A DNA stretch of 64,000 nucleotides from Haliea sp. (GTDB taxonomy: Bacteria > Pseudomonadota > Gammaproteobacteria > Pseudomonadales > Halieaceae). The stretch lies in contig NZNC01000005.1 of the NCBI GenBank assembly GCA_002692965.1, forward strand, positions 247,134 through 311,133. Reading direction: 5' to 3'. The translations under genes were made by a program, and so were the position numbers. The stretch's first letter is position 1. Each line of letters begins with the position of its first letter. The notes beneath the pieces are model-generated. The model was given only the letters and a program-made list of their open reading frames with translations, did no database searches and was not told the origin of the DNA. This document shows, piece after piece, positions 19,652 through 32,403 of this stretch.

Positions 19652-20122
19652 TCAGGCCCGGCGACGGAACAGCGGCAGAGGCTGATCGATCGAGGCCTGA
19701 TAGGCGTCACTGAAGACCTGGTACTGGCGCAGACCTTCTTCCAGGCGGCTCTCGTCGGCGAACTGGAAGGCGTCGAAACCGCAGCGCCGCAGGTAGTATA
19801 CCTGGTCGGGCAGGAAATGCCCCACCGCGCGCAGTTCTCCGCGGTAGCCGCGCTCGCGCAGCTCGCGTCCGTAGGAAAAGCCGCGCCCGTCGGTGAAGAC
19901 GGGAAAGCTGACGGCGACCAGTTCCAGGGCATCCAGGTGCTCCAGCAGGGGCTCGATACCCTCGCCGGGCTCGATCTGCACGGCGCTGTCGCGCTTGTCC
20001 GCCAGGGCCTGCCACTGGCTCAGGGTGGCGATGTGCCCCGCGGGTGCCTGCTCCGCCTCGGCCTGGACCGGCGCCCAGCGATCGCAGGTGGCCGACTTGC
20101 CGTCTTTAATGAGAGCTTGCAT
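19652..20122 (-). CDS. DUF934 family protein linked to sulfite reduction
   Basis: A 156-residue DUF934 protein (FPVFTDGRGFSYGRELRERGYRGELRAVGH is the family core). Such proteins are usually encoded right after a CysI-type sulfite reductase and are annotated as putative oxidoreductases of sulfite reduction; the biochemical role is unproven. It starts at ATG 20122, inside the last 17 bases of cysI, so the two are translationally coupled. A second Cys-free feature is notable: apart from Cys12 and one in YYLRRCGFDAF there are few candidate metal ligands. Confidence 0.88.
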   Translation of the reverse strand: MQALIKDGKSATCDRWAPVQAEAEQAPAGHIATLSQWQALADKRDSAVQIEPGEGIEPLLEHLDALELVAVSFPVFTDGRGFSYGRELRERGYRGELRAVGHFLPDQVYYLRRCGFDAFQFADESRLEEGLRQYQVFSDAYQASIDQPLPLFRRRA

Positions 20123-21770
20123 AGACGCGCTCCTTGAAGGGGTCGATACCGACCCGGTTGTAGGTCTGCAGGAAGGTTTCCTCTTCCTGGCGCAGGTCGA
20201 CATAAGTGTCGATGATGCGGCCAATCACGTCGGGCATTTCCTCCTGGCTGAAGGAGGGGCCGAGGATCTTGCCCAGGCTGGCATCCTTGGACTGGCTGCC
20301 GCCGAGGCTCACCTGGTAGAACTCGGCGCCTTTCTTGTCCACGCCGAGGACACCGATGTGGCCGATGTGGTGGTGGCCGCAGGCGTTCATGCAACCGCTG
20401 ATGTTGAGCTCGATGGGGCCGAGGTCGTAGAGGTAGTCCAGGTCGTCGAAGCGCGCCTGGATGGCCTCGGCCACGGGAATCGACTTGGCGTTGGCCAGAG
20501 AGCAGTAGTCGCCCCCGGGGCAGCAGATCAGGTCGGTCAGGGTGCCGATGTTGGGCGTGGCCAGGCCGGCCTGCTGCAGGCGCTGCCAGAGGCCGCGCAG
20601 GGCGTCGATCTCGACATCCGCCAGCACCATGTTCTGCTGGTGGGTGGTGCGGATCTCGCCGAAGGAGTAGTCATCCGCCAGCTCCGCCAGCAGTTCCAGC
20701 TGGCCATCGGTGACGTCCCCGGGGGCGTAGCCGGTGGCCTTGAGGGAAATGCTCACCGCGCGGTAGCCGGGTACCTTGTGGGCCACCGTGTTGTGCTCCA
20801 CCCAGCGGGCGAAGATCGGGTCCGCCTGGCACAGTGCTGTCAGTTCCGCGTCGCTGGTCGCGGCGTCGCAGCTGCGGTAGGCCGGGGCGGTAAAGAAGGA
20901 TTTGGCGTGCTCGATGGCCTCGTCGGTCAGGGTCGAGGGGCCGTCCTTGAGGGCCGCCCACTCGCGCTCGGCGGCGGCGCGGAAGGCCTCGATGCCCATG
21001 GCCTTGACCAGGATCTTGATGCGCGCCTTGAACTTGTTGTCGCGGCGGCCGTGCTGGTTGTAGACCCGCAGGATGGCCTCCAGACAGGTCAGCAGGTGGC
21101 GTTTCTCCACCCAGTCCCAGACCACCGAACCGATCACCGGGGTGCGGCCCAGGCCGCCCCCGGCGAGAATGCGGAAGCCCGATTCCCCCTGGGCATTGGT
21201 CACCAGCTCGACGCCGATGTCGTGGGAGTGGATCGCCGCGCGATCCTCCTCGCTGGCACAAACCGCGATCTTGAACTTGCGCGGCAGGAAGGCGAACTCG
21301 GGGTGGAAGGTCGACCACTGGCGGATAATCTCGCACCAGGGGCGCGGGTCCTCGCGCTCGTCACGGGCCACCCCGGCAAACTGGTCGGTGGTGGTGTTGC
21401 GGATGCAGTTGCCGCTGGTCTGGATGGCGTGCATCTGCACACTGGCCAGCTCGGCCAGGATATCCGGGACTTCTTCCAGTTCCGGCCAGTTGAGCTGGAT
21501 GTTCTGCCGGGTGCTGACGTGGGCATAGCCCTTGTCGTAGTGCCGGGTGATGTGGGCCAGCTTGCGCAGTTGCGTGCTGTTGAGCAGGCCGTAGGGCACC
21601 GCGATACGCAGCATCGGCGCCAGGCGCTGCACATACAGGCCATTCTGCAGGCGCAGGGGCAGGTATTCGGCCTCGCTCAGGCCGCCGGCCAGGTAGCGTT
21701 GGGTCTGTTCGCGAAACTGGGCGACGCGCTCGTCGATCAGGCGCTGGTCGTAGTGGTCGTAAACGTACAT
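20106..21770 (-). CDS. cysI: Nitrite/sulfite reductase, siroheme hemoprotein
   Basis: Six-electron reduction of sulfite to sulfide (assimilatory). The 554-residue product has two ferredoxin-like half-domains (RLQNGLYVQRLAPMLRIAVP... and the repeat around YAPGDVTDGQLELLAEL) and the siroheme/4Fe-4S ligands CCPGGDYC and CMNACGHHHIG near the C-terminus. Pairing with a DUF934 gene supports sulfite rather than nitrite as substrate. ATG at 21770 was taken; the codon before it is TTG. Confidence 0.92.
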   Translation of the reverse strand: MYVYDHYDQRLIDERVAQFREQTQRYLAGGLSEAEYLPLRLQNGLYVQRLAPMLRIAVPYGLLNSTQLRKLAHITRHYDKGYAHVSTRQNIQLNWPELEEVPDILAELASVQMHAIQTSGNCIRNTTTDQFAGVARDEREDPRPWCEIIRQWSTFHPEFAFLPRKFKIAVCASEEDRAAIHSHDIGVELVTNAQGESGFRILAGGGLGRTPVIGSVVWDWVEKRHLLTCLEAILRVYNQHGRRDNKFKARIKILVKAMGIEAFRAAAEREWAALKDGPSTLTDEAIEHAKSFFTAPAYRSCDAATSDAELTALCQADPIFARWVEHNTVAHKVPGYRAVSISLKATGYAPGDVTDGQLELLAELADDYSFGEIRTTHQQNMVLADVEIDALRGLWQRLQQAGLATPNIGTLTDLICCPGGDYCSLANAKSIPVAEAIQARFDDLDYLYDLGPIELNISGCMNACGHHHIGHIGVLGVDKKGAEFYQVSLGGSQSKDASLGKILGPSFSQEEMPDVIGRIIDTYVDLRQEEETFLQTYNRVGIDPFKERVYASSH

Positions 21771-21868
21771 CAATTCGTTCCAGGCTTGAGAGAGGCGCTA
21801 CCTTAACAGAATTGGGTCGCGCCAATTAGTCAGATTTTTCATAAGGTTAGAACGGCCCGGGAGGGAGA

Positions 21869-21896
21869 TTGGCGCGGCCGGCTTTCCTGCTATAAT
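21869..21896 (+). promoter_or_regulatory. Sigma-70 promoter candidate for the small membrane protein
   Basis: TTGGCG (21869-21874), 16-base spacer, perfect TATAAT (21891-21896). It points to the 37-codon ORF starting at 21939, giving a leader of about 35 bases. Confidence 0.6.
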
Positions 21897-21938
21897 CGCG
21901 CTTCCTTCCCGATCCGTCAGAAAGAGGTTTTTTGCACC

Positions 21939-22052
21939 ATGTCCGATTCGCCGATCAAGAACGACGGCTCCGCCGACGCCATTGCCGCCACCGCGATTAT
22001 CAGCATCGTGGTCTTTTCGCTCTACCTCTGGCTGTCCGGCATGCCCGGCTGA
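21939..22052 (+). CDS. 37-residue single-pass membrane protein
   Basis: MSDSPIKNDGSADAIAATAI continues into IISIVVFSLYLWLSGMPG: a polar N-terminus followed by one transmembrane helix and a very short C-terminus. It has its own near-consensus promoter with TATAAT and an AAAGAGG ribosome binding site 11 bases before the ATG, which supports real expression. The function is unknown. It lies alone between cysI (divergent) and the metH-DUF2970 unit (convergent). It resembles tiny accessory subunits of membrane complexes only in size and topology; I cannot assign it. Confidence 0.65.
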   Translation: MSDSPIKNDGSADAIAATAIISIVVFSLYLWLSGMPG

Positions 22053-22148
22053 AGGCGGTGTTGACGCGGGTCGCGCCACCGGCCGGCACGCTTCACCCCC
22101 GGGGCTGCCACGGCCGCAGCCCCGCTGTCCACCCGCCCGGGCGCCAGC

Positions 22149-22433
22149 TCAGCCCGCGGCACTCAGCACCAGGTTCACCACCAGGGCCACACCGGCCACG
22201 AACAGCACAGTAAAAAGCAGCCCGGCGACAATGAAGGGGCCGGCCTTGCCCTGCTTGAAGTCGCGCTCGCGGTTGCGGCTGCTCTGCACTCCGAAGCCGG
22301 CGGCCAGGGTGCTGAAGACCACATGCCAGGGTTTGACCCGCTTGTTGTCCGCCTGCTCCGGCGCCTGCCTGTCTGCGGATGACCCGCTGTCTGCCGCCGC
22401 GGCGGGCCGTTTGTCAGTCCTGTCTTCGCTCAT
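22149..22433 (-). CDS. DUF2970 family membrane protein
   Basis: 94 residues with a long charged, disordered N-terminus, the family core WHVVFSTLAAGFGVQSSRNRERDF and a C-terminal transmembrane helix (PFIVAGLLFTVLFVAGVALV). The function is unknown. It begins 12 bases after the metH stop on the same strand and is probably cotranscribed with metH. GTG one codon upstream is an alternative start. Confidence 0.8.
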   Translation of the reverse strand: MSEDRTDKRPAAAADSGSSADRQAPEQADNKRVKPWHVVFSTLAAGFGVQSSRNRERDFKQGKAGPFIVAGLLFTVLFVAGVALVVNLVLSAAG

Positions 22434-22445
22434 CACTCGTTGCCC

Positions 22446-26129
<3,684 letters not shown>

Positions 26130-26280
26130 CGGGCTTCCTTCTGTGGATGGCTGACAAAGCCGCCTATTCTAGCAGATCGGCCCCGGCTTTAGGTGCTCGG
26201 TAGAACGGCCGCTGGCCCCGTATCCGATCCCGCTGCGACACGTTTGCGGCTCCCCCGGCAGTGGGCGATAGCGGTCGGAG

Positions 26281-26309
26281 TGCACAGGCGGGGCGGGATT
26301 TGCTAGAAT
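26281..26309 (+). promoter_or_regulatory. Promoter candidate for nfuA
   Basis: TGCACA (26281-26286), 17-base spacer, TAGAAT (26304-26309), 34 bases before the start codon. The -35 box is weak. Confidence 0.4.
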
Positions 26310-26342
26310 ACCTGACCAAATTACTCGGAATGGATGTGAAGC

Positions 26343-26918
26343 ATGATCACCATCACGGAATCCGCGCAGGCCTACCTCGCAGAATTGCTCGGCAAGCAGG
26401 ACGATGCCCTGGGTGTGCGTGTGTTCATCAACCAGCCCGGTACCCCCAAGGCGGAGACCTGTATCGCCTACTGCCGGGAAGGGGATATCCAGGAAGGTGA
26501 TGAGGAGCGTGCCTTCGAGGGCTTCAAGGCCTGGTTCGACGGTCGCAGCCTGCCCTTCCTGGAAGACGCCCTGGTCGACTACGCCAAGGACCGCATGGGC
26601 GGCCAGCTGACCATCAAGGCGCCCAACGCCAAGTTGCCCCGGGTGGACGAGAACAGCCCCCTGGAGGACCGCGTCAACTACATTCTCTACAACGAGGTGA
26701 ACCCCTCGCTGGCCGCCCATGGGGGCGAAGTGAGCCTGGTCGAGCTGACCGAGGACAAGGTCGCCATCCTGCAGTTCGGCGGTGGCTGCCAGGGCTGCGG
26801 CATGGTCGACATGACCCTCAAGGGCGGGGTGGAGAAGACCCTGCTGGAGCAGCTGCCCCAGCTCAAGGGTGTGCGCGACACCACCGACCACTCCGATCGC
26901 AGCCAGGCCTATTACTGA
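26343..26918 (+). CDS. nfuA: Fe-S biogenesis protein NfuA
   Basis: Scaffold/carrier that delivers 4Fe-4S clusters to apo-proteins. The 191-residue product has an N-terminal degenerate A-type carrier domain ([16 protein letters not shown]) and a C-terminal Nfu domain with the cluster-binding CxxC in [11 protein letters not shown]. Both length and domain order match NfuA of gammaproteobacteria. It is divergent from metH. Confidence 0.96.
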   Translation: MITITESAQAYLAELLGKQDDALGVRVFINQPGTPKAETCIAYCREGDIQEGDEERAFEGFKAWFDGRSLPFLEDALVDYAKDRMGGQLTIKAPNAKLPRVDENSPLEDRVNYILYNEVNPSLAAHGGEVSLVELTEDKVAILQFGGGCQGCGMVDMTLKGGVEKTLLEQLPQLKGVRDTTDHSDRSQAYY

Positions 26919-26966
26919 GCCGGGGCCGCCGCGCCCGGCTTTCCTGCTGCTCCCGGATCGCCCGGC

Positions 26967-28022
26967 TCAGACCTGACGCACGCCCCGGATCTGCTCGCGC
27001 AGCTTGCGCAGGGCGGCTTCGGTCTCCGGCCAGCCAATGCAGCCGTCGGTGACCGACACGCCGTATTCCAGCTGTGACAGGTCCTCGGGGATCGACTGAT
27101 TCCCGGCCTTGAGGTTGCTCTCGATCATCAAACCGACAATCGAGCGGTTGCCCTCGAGGATCTGGTTGCCCACGTTCTCAACCACCAGCGGTTGCAACTC
27201 CGGCTGTTTGTTGGAGTTGGCGTGACTGGTGTCGATCATGATATTGCGGGGCAGGCCGGCCTTGTCCAGGGCTTCCTCGCACAGTTTCACGTGCACCGAG
27301 TCGTAGTTCGGGCCGCCGCTGCCGCCGCGCAGCACAATGTGCCCGTAGCGGTTGCCGCGGGTGGTGTAGACGGCCACCCGGCCCTCGCTGTTGACCCCGA
27401 GGAAGCGGTGCGGCTTGGCCGCCGACTTCAGGGCGTTGACCGCCACCGCGAAACCGCCGTCGGTGCCGTTCTTGAAACCGACCGGGGAGGACAGGCCGCT
27501 GGCCATCTCGCGGTGGGTCTGGGATTCGGTGGTACGCGCGCCGATGGCCGACCAGCTGATCAGGTCCTGCAGGTACTGCGGCGAGATCGGGTCGAGGGCC
27601 TCGGTGGCGGTGGGCAGGCCCAGCTCCAGCACGTCCAGCAGCAGGCGCCGGCCGATGCGCATGCCTTCCTCGATCTTGAAGGAGTCGTCCATGTGGGGGT
27701 CGTTGATCAGCCCCTTCCAGCCCACCGTGGTCCGGGGCTTCTCGAAGTAGACGCGCATGACGATGTAGAGGGTGTCGGAGAGCTCCTCGGCCAGTGCCTG
27801 CAGGCGCCGTGCGTAGTCCATGGCCGCCGCGGGATCGTGAATCGAGCAGGGGCCGATGACCACGAAAACCCGCGGGTCCTTGTGGTCCAGGATATCCTGG
27901 ATCACCTGTCTGCTGTGGGTGATCTGCTCGCGGGCGGCCTCGCTCAGGGGCAGGTCGCGCTTGAGTTCCGCCGGGGTGATCAGGACGTCCTTGGACGCCA
28001 CGTTAATGTTATGTACTTCCAT
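26967..28022 (-). CDS. aroG: 3-deoxy-7-phosphoheptulonate synthase (class I DAHP synthase)
   Basis: Condenses phosphoenolpyruvate and erythrose 4-phosphate, the entry to aromatic amino acid synthesis. The 351-residue protein carries VVIGPCSIHDP, RVYFEKPRTTVGWKGLINDP, SAIGARTTESQTHREMASGL and DTSHANSNK, all class I (AroFGH) signatures. Which aromatic end product inhibits it cannot be told, so the symbol aroG is by family only; aroF or aroH would be equally permissible. A monocistronic arrangement is likely. Confidence 0.93.
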   Translation of the reverse strand: MEVHNINVASKDVLITPAELKRDLPLSEAAREQITHSRQVIQDILDHKDPRVFVVIGPCSIHDPAAAMDYARRLQALAEELSDTLYIVMRVYFEKPRTTVGWKGLINDPHMDDSFKIEEGMRIGRRLLLDVLELGLPTATEALDPISPQYLQDLISWSAIGARTTESQTHREMASGLSSPVGFKNGTDGGFAVAVNALKSAAKPHRFLGVNSEGRVAVYTTRGNRYGHIVLRGGSGGPNYDSVHVKLCEEALDKAGLPRNIMIDTSHANSNKQPELQPLVVENVGNQILEGNRSIVGLMIESNLKAGNQSIPEDLSQLEYGVSVTDGCIGWPETEAALRKLREQIRGVRQV

Positions 28023-28167
28023 AAGTGCTCACAGCTGGAGGCGGGCGGCGGGGCGCCCGCGTGGAATAAAGGGCCGCTATTCTAAAGCAGCGGCGCCGCC
28101 TGCGCATCCCGCGCCGGCGTCGAGGCTGGGTGCTTGCCGGCAGGCGGCTGGGCGTGGCGCGGCTGGC

Positions 28168-29532
28168 TCAGCCGCCGCCGGGGTAGACGGTCAGGCGCTG
28201 GCCCGGGTAGATCGGCTCCCCCGGGTTGAGGGCGTTCCAGGCCAGCAGCTCCTCGACGCTGACCTTGAAGCGGCCCGCGATCCGGTAGAGAGAGTCGCCG
28301 CGGCGAACGCGATAACCCTGGGCTTGGGGCGCGCTCTCGCGCTGGGCCAGGCTGCCCTGCCAGTCGCCGCCGCGGGGGATCATCAGCTGGCTGCCGGCGC
28401 GGATCATGTGCCCGCGCAGGCCGTTGACCTGCTGCAGCATGGCGACACTGGTGTCGTAGCGGCGGGCGATGTGGCTCAGGGTTTCGCCATTGCGCACCTG
28501 GTGCCGCTGCCAGCTGACACGTTCCTGGGCGGGCAGCGTCGCGAGCTGCTGGCGGAACTGCTCCGCGGCGGCGGGGGGCAGCAGCAGCTCATTGACCGAG
28601 GGCGCGGTGGCCCAGCGCAGGTGGCCCGGGTTCAGGGCCTTGAGGGTGGCCAGGGGCACATCGGCCAACTCCGCGGCGCGGGCCAGTTCGATCTGCCCGC
28701 CGGTGGGGACGGCGGCAAAGGCGGGACTGTTGGCCACCGCGGGCAGGGCGACGCCCCAGCCCTCGGGGTCGGCGATCAGCATCGACAGGGCCAGCAGGCG
28801 CGGTACGTACTTGTGGGTTTCCGCCGGCAGGCGCAGGGACCAGTAGTCGGTGGGGCGGCGGGCCTCGGCATTGCGCTGCACCGCACGGGTCACCCGGCCG
28901 ATGCCGGCGTTGTAGGCGGCAATGGCCAGGGTCCAGTCGCCGTCCACCGCCTCGTAGAGGTTCTGCAGGTAGTCCAGGGCCGCGTGGGTGGAGGCGCGCA
29001 CATCGCGCCGCCCGTCGTACCACCAGTCGCTGTCGAGGCCGAGATATTCCCCGGTGGCGGGCATGATCTGCCACAGCCCCAGGGCCTGCTGGCGGGAGCG
29101 GGCCACCGGGTTGAGGCTGCTCTCGACGATCGGCAGCAGCGCCAGTTCCAGGGGCATGTCCCGCTCTTCCACCTGCTCGACGATGTAGTGCAGGTAGAGC
29201 GCCGCGCGGCCGTTGATGCTCTCCAGGAAGCGCTCCTGGTTGAGGTAGTAATTCAGGGCCTCCTGCATCGCGGGGTTGTCCGGGGCCTCCCAGCTCAGGC
29301 CGTTGCGGATGCGCGCCCAGACGTCATCCTCGCGCACCGGCACGGTCTGCAGGCGCACCGGCGCCTTGCGGGTGACGGTGGGGGTGTAGGGGTGCAGGGC
29401 TTCGTCGGTGGCGGCGGTAGTCTCCTCGCGTTCACCCAGGGAGCCCAGATGGCTGCAGCCCGAGAGCAGGAAAACTCCAGAAACTACAATAACTAATTTT
29501 CTTAAAGCGTTGAAATATCGGTATTTTGTCAA
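28168..29532 (-). CDS. mltD: Membrane-bound lytic murein transglycosylase D with LysM repeats
   Basis: Outer-membrane lipoprotein that cleaves peptidoglycan glycan strands. The N-terminus has a lipobox LLSGC; the SLT domain holds the catalytic Glu in LLPIVESSLNP, followed by QALGLWQIMPATG and AYNAGIGRV; two LysM domains close the protein (HQVRNGETLSHIARRYDTS and YRVRRGDSLYRIAGRFKVS). I prefer TTG at 29532, which overlaps the gloB stop (TTGA) and has AAGGACGAG in front; the ATG at 29547 has no visible ribosome binding site. The gloB-mltD overlap implies coupling. Confidence 0.94.
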   Translation of the reverse strand: MTKYRYFNALRKLVIVVSGVFLLSGCSHLGSLGEREETTAATDEALHPYTPTVTRKAPVRLQTVPVREDDVWARIRNGLSWEAPDNPAMQEALNYYLNQERFLESINGRAALYLHYIVEQVEERDMPLELALLPIVESSLNPVARSRQQALGLWQIMPATGEYLGLDSDWWYDGRRDVRASTHAALDYLQNLYEAVDGDWTLAIAAYNAGIGRVTRAVQRNAEARRPTDYWSLRLPAETHKYVPRLLALSMLIADPEGWGVALPAVANSPAFAAVPTGGQIELARAAELADVPLATLKALNPGHLRWATAPSVNELLLPPAAAEQFRQQLATLPAQERVSWQRHQVRNGETLSHIARRYDTSVAMLQQVNGLRGHMIRAGSQLMIPRGGDWQGSLAQRESAPQAQGYRVRRGDSLYRIAGRFKVSVEELLAWNALNPGEPIYPGQRLTVYPGGG

Positions 29533-30311
29533 AACTCGTCCTTCCATGAACGGAGTGCGGCGAAGACCGTCTCCGGGTCATCGCCCTGCCACTTTCCCTG
29601 TCGTCGGAGCGTGTCCACCAGGGCCGCTTCCCCACTGCGGAGGAAGGGGTTGGTGGCGCGCTCCAGGGCGATGTTCGAGGGCACGGTGGGGCGCTCCTGC
29701 GCGCGCCGTTGCGCCACCTCTTCCTCCCGGGCCTGCAGGGCGGCGTTGTCGGGGTCGGCGGCGCGGGCAAAGCGGAGGTTGGCCTGGGTGTACTCGTGGG
29801 CGCAGTAGACCGCGGTCTCCCCGGGCAGCGCCGCCAGCTGGCCGAGGGAGTCGTGCATCTGCGCCGGGCTGCCCTCGAACAGGCGGCCGCAGCCGCCGGC
29901 AAACAGGGTGTCGCCGCAGAACAACAGCGGGGCCTGGTCGGCGGTGGCGGGGCGGTAGAATGCGATATGGTCGAGGGTGTGCCCGGGCACTTCCAGTACC
30001 TCGAAGGTGGCGCCCAGGACCTCGACGCGATCGCCCGCGGCGACCCGCTCGGTCAGTGTCTCGATGGCGGGGTTGTGGGGGCCGACGACCCGCGCCGGAT
30101 GCTGCGCCAGCAGCTCGGGAATCCCGCCGACGTGGTCAAAGTGGTGGTGAGTGACCAGCACCGTGTCCAGGCGCAGGCCCCGGGCCTCGAGCACCCGCAG
30201 CACCGGGGCGGCCTCACCGGGGTCCACCACCGCGCAGTCGCGGCTGCCCGCCCGGGTCAGCAGCCAGATGTAATTGTCACTGAAGGCGTGGATCGGCTCG
30301 ATCGACAACAT
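29529..30311 (-). CDS. gloB: Hydroxyacylglutathione hydrolase (glyoxalase II)
   Basis: Hydrolyses S-lactoylglutathione in methylglyoxal detoxification. A 260-residue metallo-beta-lactamase-fold protein starting MLSIEPIHAFSDNYIWLL, with the metal motif THHHFDHVGG, GHTLDHIAF, FCGDTLFAGGCGRLFEG and YCAHEYTQANLRFA. ATG at 30311 gives the family N-terminus; the extension to 30380 is spurious. It is divergent from the methyltransferase-rnhA-dnaQ group, the common gammaproteobacterial order. Confidence 0.95.
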   Translation of the reverse strand: MLSIEPIHAFSDNYIWLLTRAGSRDCAVVDPGEAAPVLRVLEARGLRLDTVLVTHHHFDHVGGIPELLAQHPARVVGPHNPAIETLTERVAAGDRVEVLGATFEVLEVPGHTLDHIAFYRPATADQAPLLFCGDTLFAGGCGRLFEGSPAQMHDSLGQLAALPGETAVYCAHEYTQANLRFARAADPDNAALQAREEEVAQRRAQERPTVPSNIALERATNPFLRSGEAALVDTLRRQGKWQGDDPETVFAALRSWKDEF

Positions 30312-30400
30312 GAAGCACATTCCCGCAAAAAATACAGTACCATGCCCGTTCTGTTCTGCAGGCGTGGCCACGCGGGCCACCGACGGGCTGTCTGGAATCG

Positions 30401-31234
30401 ATGGGCGAGTGTAACGACATTTTGACGGAACTGGAATCCTGGTACCGCACGCCGCTGGGGCAGAGCCTTTACCGCGGCCTGCAGGATCAGCTGGAGCCGC
30501 TGCTCGAAACCACCTTCGGCTACCACCTGGTGCAGGTCGGCTGCAGCCGCGAACAGCCGCTGTTCTGCAGCAGCCGGATTCGCCACCAGTTGTATATTGC
30601 CGAGGCCCCCGGGGCGCGCATCGGCCTGCAGGCCCGGGCCGACGAGCTGCCCCTGGAGAGCGACAGCGTCGACGTGCTGATTGCCCACCACAGCCTGGAG
30701 TTCACCGAGGATCCCCACGCCGTGCTGCGCGAGCTACACCGCGTCCTCACGCCCCAGGGCCACCTGCTGCTGGTGGGCTTCAACCCCTGGAGCCTGCTGG
30801 CCCTGAATCACACACTGCGCGCCGCCGCCGGCAACCCCCTGTGGCGGGCGCGCAGGGCGGTCAGTCGCGGGCGTCTGCTGGACTGGCTGCGTCTGCTCGG
30901 CTGCGAGGCCCAGGGCAGTGAATTCCTGCTGCCGCTGCCGGTGGCCAGCGGCGAGGGGCGCCTGGCGCGACTGGCCCGCCGCGGCAACCGCTGGAGCGAG
31001 GCGCACCAGCTGCCCTTCGGCAGCCTCTACCTGGTACACGCGATCAAGCAGGTGGCGGGGCGCGTGCGCCCCCTGCGCGTGGCCCGCACCCGGCCGGCCC
31101 TGATGGGCATCAAGGTGGGCAAGCCGGCCCCCACACCCACACCCCGGGGCGGCAATGTCGCCGCCTGCACCCCCATTCAAGCCCGCGGCGACGCTGTTGC
31201 CGCGGCTACCAAATCCCGAGACAGTGCAGCATGA
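30401..31234 (+). CDS. SAM-dependent methyltransferase (YafS-like)
   Basis: 277 residues with a class I methyltransferase core: [20 protein letters not shown] and [19 protein letters not shown]. coli has the related yafS in the same place between gloB and rnhA; its substrate is not known. The C-terminal 45 residues are Pro/Ala-rich and probably disordered. The stop overlaps the rnhA start (ATGA). Confidence 0.85.
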   Translation: MGECNDILTELESWYRTPLGQSLYRGLQDQLEPLLETTFGYHLVQVGCSREQPLFCSSRIRHQLYIAEAPGARIGLQARADELPLESDSVDVLIAHHSLEFTEDPHAVLRELHRVLTPQGHLLLVGFNPWSLLALNHTLRAAAGNPLWRARRAVSRGRLLDWLRLLGCEAQGSEFLLPLPVASGEGRLARLARRGNRWSEAHQLPFGSLYLVHAIKQVAGRVRPLRVARTRPALMGIKVGKPAPTPTPRGGNVAACTPIQARGDAVAAATKSRDSAA

Positions 31235-31671
31235 AAGACGTGGACATTTTTACCGACGGCGCCTGTCGCGGCAATCCTGGGCGCGGCGGCTGGGGGGCCG
31301 TGCTGCGCTTCAACGGCCGCGAGAAGCACCTCTGGGGCGGCGAGCCCCACACCACCAACAACCGTATGGAATTGCGCGCGGCGATCGAGGCCCTGGCCGC
31401 CCTCAAGGAGCCCTGCCGGGTGCAGCTGACGACCGACTCGGTCTATGTGCGCGACGGCATCACCCAGTGGCTGCCCAACTGGAAGCGCCGCGGCTGGAAG
31501 ACCGCCGCCCGCCAACCGGTCAAGAACGATGACCTCTGGCGCGCCCTGGACGAACAGAACCAGCGCCACGAGGTGCACTGGCACTGGGTCAAGGGCCACA
31601 GCGGCCACCCGGAAAACGAGCTCGCGGACCAGCTCGCCAACCGCGGCATCGACCAACTGCAGGAGGCCTGA
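31231..31671 (+). CDS. rnhA: Ribonuclease HI
   Basis: Degrades the RNA strand of RNA-DNA hybrids. The 146-residue protein has the carboxylates D9 ([11 protein letters not shown]), E47 (NNRMELRA) and D69 (LTTDSVYV), and the late [15 protein letters not shown] segment with the catalytic His and last Asp. It is coupled to the methyltransferase upstream and followed 6 bases later by dnaQ. Confidence 0.97.
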   Translation: MKDVDIFTDGACRGNPGRGGWGAVLRFNGREKHLWGGEPHTTNNRMELRAAIEALAALKEPCRVQLTTDSVYVRDGITQWLPNWKRRGWKTAARQPVKNDDLWRALDEQNQRHEVHWHWVKGHSGHPENELADQLANRGIDQLQEA

Positions 31672-31677
31672 TCGCGC

Positions 31678-32403
31678 ATGCGCCAGATTGTGCTGGATAC
31701 CGAGACCACCGGCCTGGAAGTCAGCCAGGGCCACCGGATTATCGAGATCGGCTGCGTGGAGCTGGAGAACCGGCGCCTGACCGGCCAGCATTTCCACCGC
31801 TACGTGAACCCGCAGCGGGAGGTCGACCAGGGCGCCATCGAGGTGCACGGCATCACCAACGAGTTCCTCGCCGACAAGCCGCTGTTCCCGCAGGTGGCGG
31901 CGGAGTTTCTCGACTTCGTGCGCGGGGCCGAGCTGCTGATTCACAACGCGCCCTTCGATATCGGCTTTCTCGACGCCGAGCTGTCCCGGGTCGATTCCAG
32001 TCACCCGGGGCTTGCCAGCCTGTGCAAGATCACCGATACCCTGCAGATGGCCCGGGCGCGCCACCCCGGCCAGCGCAATACCCTGGACGCCCTGTGCAAC
32101 CGCTACGGCGTGGACAACTCCCAGCGGGATCTCCACGGCGCGCTGCTCGACGCCGAGATCCTGGCGGACGTCTACCTGCTGCTCACCGGTGGCCAGACCA
32201 CCTTCCAGCTGGGCAGCGGCGACAGCGACGGCGAGGGCGGCGAACACCGCGGGGAGAGCCTGCGCCGGCTGCCCGCGGACCGGCCGCCGCTGCCGGTGCT
32301 GCGGGCCAGCGCCGAGGAGCTGGCGGCCCACGAGACCCAGCTGGAGGCCATCGCCAAGGCCAGCGGGGGCACGGTACTGTGGAGAGAGAGGATCGAGGCA
32401 TGA
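31678..32403 (+). CDS. dnaQ: DNA polymerase III epsilon subunit (proofreading exonuclease)
   Basis: 3'-5' exonuclease of the replicative polymerase. The 241-residue product has ExoI DxE (LDTETTGLE), ExoII HNAPFDIGFLD and ExoIII DLHGALLDAEILADVYL, followed by a linker and C-terminal segment for binding the alpha subunit. It lies next to rnhA as in E. coli, but here the two run on the same strand. Its stop overlaps the nudC ATG. Confidence 0.96.
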   Translation: MRQIVLDTETTGLEVSQGHRIIEIGCVELENRRLTGQHFHRYVNPQREVDQGAIEVHGITNEFLADKPLFPQVAAEFLDFVRGAELLIHNAPFDIGFLDAELSRVDSSHPGLASLCKITDTLQMARARHPGQRNTLDALCNRYGVDNSQRDLHGALLDAEILADVYLLLTGGQTTFQLGSGDSDGEGGEHRGESLRRLPADRPPLPVLRASAEELAAHETQLEAIAKASGGTVLWRERIEA

